From positions 57,543-121,542 of the forward strand of contig JACAEM010000001.1 of the NCBI GenBank assembly GCA_013388855.1: a stretch of 64,000 bases of DNA. The letters are read 5' to 3'. Origin of the DNA: Chloroflexota bacterium (GTDB lineage: Bacteria; Chloroflexota; Anaerolineae; Anaerolineales; Villigracilaceae). The notes under the pieces are model-generated. The model was not told where the DNA came from. It was given only the letters and a program-made list of their open reading frames with translations, and ran no database searches. The position numbers and the translations under genes are program-made. The stretch's first letter is position 1. Every line of letters begins with the position of its first letter. Positions 34,564 to 43,400 of the stretch are shown piece after piece.

Positions 34564-34578
34564 CAAAACGTTCGACTT

Positions 34579-34604
34579 AAAAGCCCTCCACGTGGAGGGC
34601 TTTT
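34579..34604 (+). terminator. Terminator after tRNA-Lys
   Basis: AAAAGCCCTCCAC joined to GTGGAGGGCTTTT, self-complementary, followed by ATTTT. Confidence 0.82.
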
Positions 34605-34647
34605 ATTTTCCCTGTCCTTCTTATCTTCAAGCACATTCCCGATAAAA

Positions 34648-34683
34648 ATGGAGTGAGTGTCAATACATTGACATTCACTCCAT
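34648..34683. promoter_or_regulatory. 36-bp near-perfect palindrome upstream of ComA-like regulator gene
   Basis: ATGGAGTGAGTGTCAAT-AC-ATTGACATTCACTCCAT: 17-bp arms with one mismatch and a 2-base centre. Size and symmetry fit a dimer operator. It lies 190 bases before the response regulator start and after the tRNA-Lys terminator; it could be a binding site for that regulator or a repeat. Confidence 0.5.
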
Positions 34684-34872
34684 GCATGATAACTTCCCCC
34701 TTAAGTCCCCTTCCGAAATTACGAACAGATTTAATATGATTGTATGTTCTCTAGTGCTGGTCATCAATAGACGGGAATGGTTACAGCGTAGACATTTGTA
34801 CTGATTTTTGAAAAGGTCTTGTAATTGATTGTAATTTTTGCTACTCTTGAGTTGTCCAGAGATGGGAGTCAG

Positions 34873-35571
34873 ATGTCAAAAAAAATTCGTGTGACGATTT
34901 TGGATGATCATCAAACTATTATCGATGGGTACCGGTTCCGACTGGGAAACAGTCCACGCGTAGAGGTAGTTGCTGCTGTGAATTATGGGGGGGATCTTCA
35001 GAAGACGCTGGAGGAATATCCCACGGATGTGCTTTTGCTGGATATAAACGTCCCCACATCCCCAGAGAATCCCAATCCATATCCGATCCTGCATACTATT
35101 CCCACCTTATTACAAAATTATCCCGATTTGACGATCCTGGTAATCAGTATGCATGCCGAACGGAGTTTGATCCGTGCGGTGATGGAGGCAGGCGCCAGCG
35201 GATACATCCTAAAAGACGACCAATCCACCCTCCGTGACTTGGAGAATGTGGTGATTTCAGTTTTCAGTGGAGGAATCCATTTGAGTCGCCAGGCAAATGA
35301 TGCTATTTTACGAAGCGAGGCGATTGGAAATCAGCCGCTGTTATCGAAGCGACAATTGGAAGCGCTTTCCCTGTGCCTTTCCTTCCCTGACAGTACTACA
35401 ATGGAACTGGCTGAGAAAATGTCCATCTCCAATTCGACAATCCGCAACCTGTTATCGGGTGCCTATATCAAATTAAACGTCCGCACCCGTATTGCCGCGG
35501 TTACCAAGGCGCGGCAATTAGGGCTGATTTCTCCCGAGCCTCCCACCATACAGGTCTCGAGAGAATTGTAA
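34873..35571 (+). CDS. NarL/LuxR-family response regulator (ComA-like)
   Basis: A 232-residue two-component regulator. The receiver (1-125) is complete: DDH acidic pair, phosphoacceptor in VLLLDINVP, Ser in VISMHAE, Lys in YILKDDQ. The output domain (165-225) is a LuxR-type helix-turn-helix (LSKRQLEALSLCL, TMELAEKMSISNSTIRNLLSGAYIKLNV). I start at ATG 34873, 48 bases inside the longest frame. It ends 3 bases from the convergent ComQ-like gene and is the natural partner of the HisKA_3 kinase at 36838. This pairing matches ComA with ComP of Bacillus; the target genes are not known. Confidence 0.88.
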   Translation: MSKKIRVTILDDHQTIIDGYRFRLGNSPRVEVVAAVNYGGDLQKTLEEYPTDVLLLDINVPTSPENPNPYPILHTIPTLLQNYPDLTILVISMHAERSLIRAVMEAGASGYILKDDQSTLRDLENVVISVFSGGIHLSRQANDAILRSEAIGNQPLLSKRQLEALSLCLSFPDSTTMELAEKMSISNSTIRNLLSGAYIKLNVRTRIAAVTKARQLGLISPEPPTIQVSREL

Positions 35572-35574
35572 AAA

Positions 35575-36501
35575 TCATATATCATGGTTTTCCAGCAATT
35601 TATGAACCGGGGTGATGACTTCGTCTATCAGGGCTGATATGGGTTTGGGGTCTGCAAGGGGGATGCTGTCCAAAATTTTTCTTGCCTCATCATGTTTTTC
35701 GATAAGCTGGTCGGCGCAGTAACTAATTGCTCCGCAGTGGATCAGTATTTCCTGCGCTTCCTCCAATACCCTTGGTTCATTAATGCGTTCTTTTAATTCG
35801 ATGAAATGTGCCTGTTCCGGGTGATTCACAAGGGATGCAAACAGAATAGGTAATGAGGAACGACCCTGGAGCCAATCCGGATTTGCCGGTATTTCCATCG
35901 AATCGTGCATGTCATCGTGGATTTGAATCATTTCGCCGTATAGGTACCCTAATTGTTTCAACTGGGTGGCGATTTCCAGCGTCCCGCCACCGGCTAGTGC
36001 ACCCACTTGTAAAGCCGCACCAAAGAAGGGAGAACTTTTTGCCTTTACCACCTGCCAATACACCGACTCATTCCATAAGGGTTGCACATCAAGGAATTGT
36101 CCAAACGCTGTAAAAAGGAACATCTCATTGAAACTATTTAAGGCTGCCAATCTGGATAATGCATCCTTCGTGCACTGGGCTATGGAATGCAGTGCGGCGG
36201 CTTGAAATGCACAAGCCATATTGGATGCCGCAGGCATGCCACTGTGGTGATACTCCCCGCGTGGGTCGTCGTCCAGCATATCGTCCACTAGCAGGATCCC
36301 CACATGGGCACAACCTACTGCCAGCATGGCAGGGACAGCCTGTTCTGGGAATCCTCCAATTGCCTCACAAGCCCGGACGGGGATGAACCAATGGCCAGGT
36401 TTCTTGGATGCGGCCTGTTGAAACATGGCTTGTGCTTTGTCCCATGATTCCATGCAGGGCAGAGCTGAAAAATCACGGACTACTTGAGAGAAAAAATCCA
36501 T
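35575..36501 (-). CDS. ComQ-like isoprenyl diphosphate synthase family protein
   Basis: A 308-residue trans-isoprenyl synthase fold. Both Asp-rich motifs are intact: DDMLDDD at 73-79 and DDMHD at 196-200; the mid-protein GQFLDVQ and KAKSSPFF segments match the conserved positions of the family, as does GRSSLPILF after the second motif. Housekeeping prenyl synthases are basic after the first motif with RRG; here the sequence is LDDDPRGEYHH, divergent as in ComQ, which prenylates a Trp of the ComX peptide. It starts at 36501 behind CGGAGGCACA. It follows a 52-codon peptide gene and sits beside a HisKA_3 kinase and a NarL regulator. Ordinary terpenoid synthesis remains possible. Confidence 0.8.
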   Translation of the reverse strand: MDFFSQVVRDFSALPCMESWDKAQAMFQQAASKKPGHWFIPVRACEAIGGFPEQAVPAMLAVGCAHVGILLVDDMLDDDPRGEYHHSGMPAASNMACAFQAAALHSIAQCTKDALSRLAALNSFNEMFLFTAFGQFLDVQPLWNESVYWQVVKAKSSPFFGAALQVGALAGGGTLEIATQLKQLGYLYGEMIQIHDDMHDSMEIPANPDWLQGRSSLPILFASLVNHPEQAHFIELKERINEPRVLEEAQEILIHCGAISYCADQLIEKHDEARKILDSIPLADPKPISALIDEVITPVHKLLENHDI

Positions 36502-36526
36502 TGTGCCTCCGTAAAAATGGAAATGT

Positions 36527-36558
36527 CATCCCGCAGGAAATGACTTCCCTGCGGGATG
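36527..36558 (-). terminator. Hairpin between peptide gene and ComQ-like gene
   Basis: On the minus strand CATCCCGCAGG pairs with CCTGCGGGATG over a 10-base loop (11-bp stem). It lies between the stop of the 52-codon gene (36571) and the start of the ComQ-like gene (36501), followed by ACATTTCCATTTTTAC. It may be a leaky terminator or processing/stability element that makes much more peptide than enzyme. Confidence 0.6.
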
Positions 36559-36570
36559 GTTTGACATCTG

Positions 36571-36729
36571 TTAAGTACCAGGTGTTTCAGCCTTCCAGAT
36601 GAGCCAGGTGATATCGCTGGTGGCATTCAATATCTGAATACGGGAGACCCGAGTCAACCCAGCGAGACGACGTTGATGTGCCTGAGATGGCCTGACGGAC
36701 AGCCGCTGGTAAAAAGTTTGCATGTTCAT
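36571..36729 (-). CDS. ComX-like peptide pheromone precursor (52 residues)
   Basis: A short gene with an ideal ribosome site: CAGGAGGTTCTTCC directly before ATG 36729. The 52-residue product is a basic, helical N-terminal part (MNMQTFYQRLSVRPS, then QRRLAGLTRVSRIQIL) and a C-terminal segment NATSDITWLIWKAETPGT with two Trp. ComX precursors are 50-70 residues and are prenylated by ComQ on a Trp close to the C-terminus, then cut to a peptide of 5-15 residues; length, Trp position and the neighbouring ComQ-like gene all match. The primary sequence is not otherwise alike, as is usual for these fast-evolving peptides. No signal peptide is present, as for ComX. Prenylation is inferred. Confidence 0.7.
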   Translation of the reverse strand: MNMQTFYQRLSVRPSQAHQRRLAGLTRVSRIQILNATSDITWLIWKAETPGT

Positions 36730-36837
36730 GGAAGAACCTCCTGTGAAAATGTTGGATTTGACGATATTTGTGGACGAATCTTGGGTTTTGTTTTCTTCTT
36801 ACGCTATAATCGCATCACCTCCTTTTTCAACTGCGGC

Positions 36838-39126
36838 ATGAAAGATACCGTTATGAAAACCACACCCTCCCGCACCCTGTTCTTGACCGGTATCCTGCTT
36901 TCTTGCTTCGTTTTTGCTTTTTTACTGATGTTTACATACGGGCTTCTGTTCATGGCGCCTTATCCGGGTTTTTACTTTAACCCCACGGATGGGACCATCC
37001 TGTCCATCTACGAAGACCTGACTCCTGTTTCTGCACCCCATCTTGTGGTTGGAGATGTCCTGAAGCGCGTAGGCTCGGCCACGTTTGAAGACTATCAGAA
37101 CAGTGCCACATTAAACCTGTTTAGTAATATTCAACAGGGTGAAGAGATTGAGATCACCGTCCTGCGTGATGGAAGGGAAATGACAGTTTCCTGGGTATAT
37201 CCCGGACTCAACGACTCGGAATTCATATCCCGGTTTTTCAACGTTTGGTGGGTGGCGTATATCTTCTGGTTCTTCGGCATGTCCACCCAATTGTTCATGC
37301 GTCCCAAGGACAAGCGCTGGGGATTGTTCATCGCTTCCAATTACCTGACCGGGATGTTCATCATGTTGGGGAGTGTGTCCTCGTACCAGATCTTGTGGAG
37401 TCCGATTCTCTTGCGGGTCGTTGCCTGGTTGATTTTGCCCGTCTATCTTCATTTTCATTGGATATTTCCTCGTTCCCTGCATCGTATCCCGCGCTGGCTG
37501 CAATTTGTCTTCTATACCGCTTGTGGTCTGACTGCCGTCAGAGAATTGCTCGCGGCGTCTCCAGGATCATCGTACTTTTTGGCTGTGGCGCTGGCCTTTT
37601 TAGGAAGTGTCCTGTTGCTGGTCGCACACTTTGTCCTTCAGCCGGACCATCGCCGCGATGTGAGCATTCTGGCAATCGCCGCCTTACTGTCCATGAGCTT
37701 TGCAATATTTGTCAGTGTGATAGGCAGCAGTGGACGTACACCGCATATGGGACCGCTTTCGATCCTGTCCCTGCCGATCCTGCCTGGCGCTTACTTTTAT
37801 ATTTTGTACCGGCGTAACCTGGGCGGGCTGGAGCTCCGCACCAATCGCGCCATCTCCATCTACCTCTTTCTGATCCTGCTGGGGGTGATACTCCTGCTTT
37901 TCGTAGGATTTTTACGATATGTCAACGTCTCTCGCGAAGCGGCTGTATTTATCAATATCACAATCACCCTTCTTGCTGTCTTTGTAAGTATTCTGGTCTT
38001 TCCATCCTTCCAATCCTTTGTCGAACGGCGCATCTTGGGCATCAAGTTGCCCAGCCAAAGTCTGGCCGAGAGTTATTCCGCCCGTATCATTACCAGTGAC
38101 ACACTGTCGGGCTTGTTGAAATTGCTCAGGGACGAGGTGTTTCCCAGCCTGTTGATACGGCAGTATGCCTTTGTGCGAAATCCGGACGCGTCGGTGCAGG
38201 TGATGCTTTTAGAAAACGTGACTCAACATCAGGTTCGGGAGGATGCGTTGAGAGAATTGTTCGCTTCCCTCTCGACAGGACAACTGTCTCCGTCATTCAA
38301 GATAAATTCGCCCCTCGACTGGGTCCACCTGACCCTGCCTTTGCAATTTGGCCCTGATTTGATCGGCGTTTGGCTACTGGGTCGGCGCGATCCCGATGAT
38401 CTATATCCACAAGCGGAACTTCCGATTCTTCAATCGCTTGCCAATCAAACCGCTGTTGCATTGAGCAATATCATCCAGACAGAACGCCTCAAGGCGATGT
38501 ACGAAGCGAATATCAATCGTTATGAACAGGAACGCCTTCGGCTGGCTCACGACCTGCACGATAGCGTTCTTAATGAAATGGCTGCCATCCTTATTAAGAA
38601 CGATTCGCTCTCTCTCTCGCCGGAGTTCCAAAAATCGTATGGCGGCGTGATCAGCCGGGTGCGGGAGATCGTCAGTGATTTCAGACCACCCATTCTCAAC
38701 TATGGTTTGAAGTTTGCGCTGGATGGCTTGGTCGATAACCTGTCCGAGAGAAATCAGGATAAGGTGTTGATTGTTTCAGATATTCGGACGGATGGGGAGT
38801 GGAAGTATCCTGAGGTCGTGGAGCACAATCTATGTCGTATCGTGCAGGAAGCCTGTGAGAATGCCTTGAAATATTCTCGTGCCAGGTCAATCACCATTAC
38901 AGGAGAACTTTCTGCAGGAACGATAGACATAATGGTGACCGATGATGGGGTCGGTTTTAATATTGAGAACGACCTCAAATTGGATGATATGCTTGCCAAC
39001 AAACACTATGGGTTGGCTGGTATGCATGAGCGGGCAAGCCTGATCGGCGCGGCGATACGGTTTGATTCCAAACCCGAACAGGGAACACGGATAAACGTTC
39101 TGTGGACAGTAAAGCAGATGGTTTAG
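36838..39126 (+). CDS. Membrane sensor histidine kinase with PDZ-like domain (ComP-like)
   Basis: About 762 residues from ATG 36838 (36853 is an equal alternative). Order: one N-terminal transmembrane helix, an exported PDZ-like domain (PHLVVGDVLKRVGSATFEDY and EIEITVLRDGREMTVSW), a bundle of about eight further membrane helices, a GAF-like region, then a HisKA_3 domain with LAHDLHDSVLNEM (His about 574) and an HATPase_c domain (QEACENALKYS, TDDGVGFN, YGLAGMHERA). ComP of Bacillus has the same order and the motif LARDLHDSVLQDL. TATAAT at 36804-36809 is the probable -10. It is divergent from the peptide gene and separated from its likely regulator only by the ComQ/ComX genes. Confidence 0.85.
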   Translation: MKDTVMKTTPSRTLFLTGILLSCFVFAFLLMFTYGLLFMAPYPGFYFNPTDGTILSIYEDLTPVSAPHLVVGDVLKRVGSATFEDYQNSATLNLFSNIQQGEEIEITVLRDGREMTVSWVYPGLNDSEFISRFFNVWWVAYIFWFFGMSTQLFMRPKDKRWGLFIASNYLTGMFIMLGSVSSYQILWSPILLRVVAWLILPVYLHFHWIFPRSLHRIPRWLQFVFYTACGLTAVRELLAASPGSSYFLAVALAFLGSVLLLVAHFVLQPDHRRDVSILAIAALLSMSFAIFVSVIGSSGRTPHMGPLSILSLPILPGAYFYILYRRNLGGLELRTNRAISIYLFLILLGVILLLFVGFLRYVNVSREAAVFINITITLLAVFVSILVFPSFQSFVERRILGIKLPSQSLAESYSARIITSDTLSGLLKLLRDEVFPSLLIRQYAFVRNPDASVQVMLLENVTQHQVREDALRELFASLSTGQLSPSFKINSPLDWVHLTLPLQFGPDLIGVWLLGRRDPDDLYPQAELPILQSLANQTAVALSNIIQTERLKAMYEANINRYEQERLRLAHDLHDSVLNEMAAILIKNDSLSLSPEFQKSYGGVISRVREIVSDFRPPILNYGLKFALDGLVDNLSERNQDKVLIVSDIRTDGEWKYPEVVEHNLCRIVQEACENALKYSRARSITITGELSAGTIDIMVTDDGVGFNIENDLKLDDMLANKHYGLAGMHERASLIGAAIRFDSKPEQGTRINVLWTVKQMV

Positions 39127-39248
39127 TTGTTAAGGTTCGGGATATCGGTTTCAACTTGTTGATGGATATGTTATACAGTCAGGCAGAATAAAAATCCACA
39201 AGCGTTGCTTGAATCTTCTTAAGTGATCGTGAATGTAAGGTATGGCCG

Positions 39249-40379
39249 GTGAATACATTTGGAGAAACCCTGCGTGCATTTCGGCAAACCAGCAACGACC
39301 CAGACCGTTCGCAGAAACGACTTTCGCAGGAACGTCTGGGCGAGTTGATGGGGCGTGCAATGGGGGATTTTGGTTTTAGCGGCGCGGCGGTCAGTGATTG
39401 GGAACGCGGAAAAAGCAGGATCAGTGTGCAGGATCGCAACGTGTTGACCGCACTGATACAGGTTTTGCATCAATGTGGGGGTATAAGGACGCCTGCCGAA
39501 GCCAATCGGCTTCTGGAAGCTGGGAATTACAAGGCGCTTGATACTGCTGAGATGCAGAAAATATTTGGCGGGATGACAGAAGAAAAAAAGGATCTGCGCC
39601 CATCGGCTGGTGAGTATGGGAATACTCAATCTTCCGCTCTGTTGCTTCTAACGGATTTCTTTTCCATCCCCCGGAAGGAATTACAAAGGTTGATTGTACA
39701 GGTAGAGGATGGTCCATCCCCGGTCTGGCCGCGAGTGCTTGCCGCGCTGATGCGGTGGGTAATGGACCATGCTTCGATTTCGACCGGGGCCATTTTCTGG
39801 ATTTGGATTTGGCTGGGTACCTGGTGGTTGATGGGGCCTTCGTTGCGTTGGCCCTTTATCGACCATGAATCTGCCGTGCGAGCCGTGATTATGTTCATCG
39901 GCGGAACATTGACCGCCCCTCTGTGTATTGGCTTGCTGGTTAAAACCAGGGAAAATGAATACTGGAAGCAACAAAACGGAGTTAATCTGTGTTTGCTTCG
40001 TCTGTATACATATCAAGGGGCCGGCATCGGATTCAACCTGGGCTACTTTTTTATTTTCCCGCTTGTCCTTATTCGTTACCATCTGCAGCTCGAATCTACG
40101 ATCTGGATCGAGTTCATAGCTGCAACATTGAGCTTGTTCCTTGGGAACATGGCAGCGCGGGTTGTCCCGTATAATTTATGGCGCGCATATGGGCGATTAT
40201 CATTGAAAGATGGCGGGATATTCTTTGTTGTCGCCCTGTTGGGTCCATTATGGGGATTCTTTTTCCTGGAGTTTTATGCCATCCTTGTCACACCGGTTTT
40301 GGGTTGGCTGGTGATTCTGCTGGCTGTCATGCTTCTTGTCGCAGCGGGAACGGGACGCAAAAAGGAAAGCACTCATTGA
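39249..40379 (+). CDS. Membrane-bound XRE-type HTH protein
   Basis: A 376-residue protein starting with GTG. Residues 1-80 are a lambda-repressor-like helix-turn-helix (LRAFRQTS, RLSQERLGELMGRAMGDFGFSGAAVSDWERGKSRIS), then a linker of about 80 residues, then about six transmembrane helices from residue 180 on (ISTGAIFWIWIWLGTWWLMG, GIGFNLGYFFIFPLVLI and a double helix at the end). DNA-binding proteins anchored by several membrane helices may sense membrane state. It lies 122 bases after the kinase gene on the same strand and may belong to its regulon. No homologous named family comes to mind. Confidence 0.75.
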   Translation: MNTFGETLRAFRQTSNDPDRSQKRLSQERLGELMGRAMGDFGFSGAAVSDWERGKSRISVQDRNVLTALIQVLHQCGGIRTPAEANRLLEAGNYKALDTAEMQKIFGGMTEEKKDLRPSAGEYGNTQSSALLLLTDFFSIPRKELQRLIVQVEDGPSPVWPRVLAALMRWVMDHASISTGAIFWIWIWLGTWWLMGPSLRWPFIDHESAVRAVIMFIGGTLTAPLCIGLLVKTRENEYWKQQNGVNLCLLRLYTYQGAGIGFNLGYFFIFPLVLIRYHLQLESTIWIEFIAATLSLFLGNMAARVVPYNLWRAYGRLSLKDGGIFFVVALLGPLWGFFFLEFYAILVTPVLGWLVILLAVMLLVAAGTGRKKESTH

Positions 40380-40464
40380 AGGCTGATTGGATAACGGACG
40401 CAAAATATTTTAAGCCTCCCGCCCAATTCATAATCGAACACACGTGCTATAATCATTTTCGCCC

Positions 40465-43400
40465 ATGTCGTTCGCTCATCTTCACGTTCACACTGAATAT
40501 TCCATGCTCGACGGCTTCTCGAATATCAAGAAGCTGGTCAAACGCGTCAAGGAACTCGACATGCCCGCTGTGGCAATCACCGACCACGGCACGATGTTCG
40601 GCGTCATCGATTTCTACAAGGCGGCGACCAGTGAAGGGGTCAAACCGATCATTGGTGTGGAGGCCTACATGGCGGCACGCGGGATGGGCGACCGCGACTC
40701 CAAACTGGACCGTTCCTCCTACCACCTGCTCCTGCTGGCGGAAAACGAGACGGGCTACCGCAACCTGCTCAAGATTTCGTCCGCCGCGCAACTGGACGGT
40801 TTCTACTACTATCCCCGCATCGACCATGACTTTCTAGCGGCTCACTCCGAGGGGATCATCTGCACCTCCGGCTGTATGTCCGCCGAGATTCCCCGAGCGT
40901 TGTTGAATGATGACCCTGAAGAAGCCGTCAAACGGATGAATTGGTACTACGATGTCTTCGGACCGGACCGGTTCTTTGTCGAACTCCAACAGCACAATAT
41001 CAAAGAGATCACCGACTTGAACCGGCGGTTGGTTGAACTGGGTGCGCGTTATTCGGCAAAATATGTCGCTACGAACGATGTCCATTACATCAATCAAGGT
41101 GACTCACGTCTACAGGATATCCTGCTTGCGATTCAGACGAATGCCCTATTGAGCGATCCCAATCGCATGCGCATGACGGATGACTCGTATTATCTGCGCA
41201 CGCCTGCGGAGATGAGTGCCTTGTTCGCGGAAGTGCCTGAAGCGTTGAGTAATACGCTTCTTATCGCTGAGCGCTGCAACGTGGACCTGGGATTCAAAGG
41301 CTATCATCTGCCTGATTTCCCCGTCCCGGAAGGGTTCACGGCGGGGACCTACCTGCGCCATCTGTGTGCGGAAGGGGCAAAGAAACGCTACGGGGAACGC
41401 GCCGCCAGCACCGAGGTCCAAGAGAGACTCGATTACGAGTTGGGCGTCATCCACAAAATGGGATTCGACGCCTACTTTCTGATCGTGTGGGATCTGTGCC
41501 GTCATGCCAAGGAGAATGGCATCTGGTACAACGCGCGCGGTTCTGCGGCGGGCTCGATTGTTGCCTATGTATTGGAAATTGCGATGGTCGACCCACTGCA
41601 TCACAATCTGCTGTTCGAGCGCTTCCTGAACCCGGGACGCATCTCGATGCCCGACATCGACCTTGATTTCCGCGATGATCGTCGTGCCGAGATGCTTGAG
41701 TACTGCGTGCATAAATATGGCAACGACAAGGTCGCGCAGATCATCACTTTCGGCACAATGGGGACGAAAGCCGCGCTGCGTGATGTGGCGCGCGTGATGG
41801 ATATCCCGTTGCCCGAGGTGGATCGCGTGGCAAAGTTGGTGCCATTCGTTTCCGGGCGTAATACCACGATGGAAGACGCGCTGGCAATCCCCGAATTCAA
41901 AGAGATTTATGATACACAACCGCATCTGCGCGAGTTGATCGATACCGCCGCCAAAATGGAAGGCACCGTCCGCAACGCCGGGACACATGCCGCCGGTGTA
42001 GTGATTTCCGACAAACCGATTGTCGAATATTTGCCGCTTCACCGCCCGACCTCCGGCTCGGAAGAGACCCCCATCAAGACGGTGACGCAGTTCGAAATGG
42101 GTATTCTCGATTCACTCGGCATGTTGAAGGTGGACTTCCTCGGGCTGATCACCCTGTCTGTGATGGCGAAAGCCTGCGACATGATCGAGAAGCGGCACGG
42201 TGTCAAATACGATTTGAACAATATCCCACTCGATGATCCAAAAGCGTTCGAATTGATGGGCACCGGTCAAACGGCAGGCGTCTTCCAGGTGGAAGGCGGC
42301 GGCATGACGCGTTGGCTGGTCGAAATGAAGCCCAAGACGCTCGACAACATCATTGCCATGGTGGCGCTCTATCGCCCAGGACCGATGGCATTCATCCCCG
42401 ATTACATCGCGCGCATGCACGGCGAGGCGGAGGTGGAATACCGCCATCCCAAACTGGAACCGATCTTCAAGGATACCTACGGTATCCCAGTGTACCAGGA
42501 ACAGTTGATGCGCGCCGCAGTCGAAATCGCGGGTTATACCCCCTCCGAGTCGGACGAGTTGCGCAAGGCGATCTCCAAGAAGAAGAAGGAAGAGATCGAG
42601 AAACACCGCAACAAGTTTGTCACCGGCGCGGTCAAGCAAGGCATGGACAAGGAAACCGCCGAAGCCATCTATAGCGACTGGGAGGAATTCGCACGGTATG
42701 GTTTCAATAAATCTCACGCCGCCGACTACGGCGTAATCGCGGTGCAGACCGCCTTCCTCAAGGCACACTATCCCGCCGAATTCATGGCAGCCACTCTCTC
42801 CGCCTCCGCCGGGCAGACCGAAAAGGTGGCGCTCTATGTGGCTGACGCGCGCAGCATGGGCGTGCCCGTGCTTGCGCCGGAGATCAACGCCTCCCATTGG
42901 GATTTTGCCATCGAGGATGTCGATGGCAAACCCAACATCCGCTTTGGTTTTGGCGCGGTGAAAAATGTCGGCGAAGCCGCGGTCAGGCTCATCATCGATG
43001 AACGCGAAGCGAACGGCAAGTTCAAAGACCTCAATGATTTTGCCCGCCGCGTTGATTTGCGTGCGGTCGGCAAACGCGCTCTGGAATGCCTTATCAAAGT
43101 CGGCGCGCTGGATGTCTTTGGCAACCGCGCCGCGTTGCTTGCCTCGCTCGACCGCATCGTGTCCATCAGCAACAATCATTTCCGCGCGGCTGAGTCGGGG
43201 CAGATGTCCCTCTTCGGCGAAGCGACCGGCGTGGTCGAGGAGATCACGCTTCCTGAAGTCAACAACGTCGATAAACGCGAAATGCTCAACTGGGAGCGTG
43301 AACTCATCGGGCTGTACATCTCCGACCACCCGCTCACGCCGTATCAAGAGACCTTCCGCCAGATTGTCAGTTATTTCTCGGGGCAACTCAGCGAAGCGCA

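Larger units (their letters stand above)
34347..34872. other. 526-bp region between trxA and response regulator
   Basis: Contains the tRNA-Lys gene with promoter and terminator (34445-34604) and a 36-bp near-perfect palindrome (34648-34683). From 34684 to 34872 I see only AT-rich leader sequence with no open frame and no further repeat. Confidence 0.6.

Noticed and set aside
35575..36501. Ordinary farnesyl/geranylgeranyl diphosphate synthase for terpenoids or quinones
   Set aside because: Not excluded, but no terpenoid or quinone genes are nearby, while a Trp-rich peptide gene and a ComP/ComA-like pair are; kept as the main alternative.
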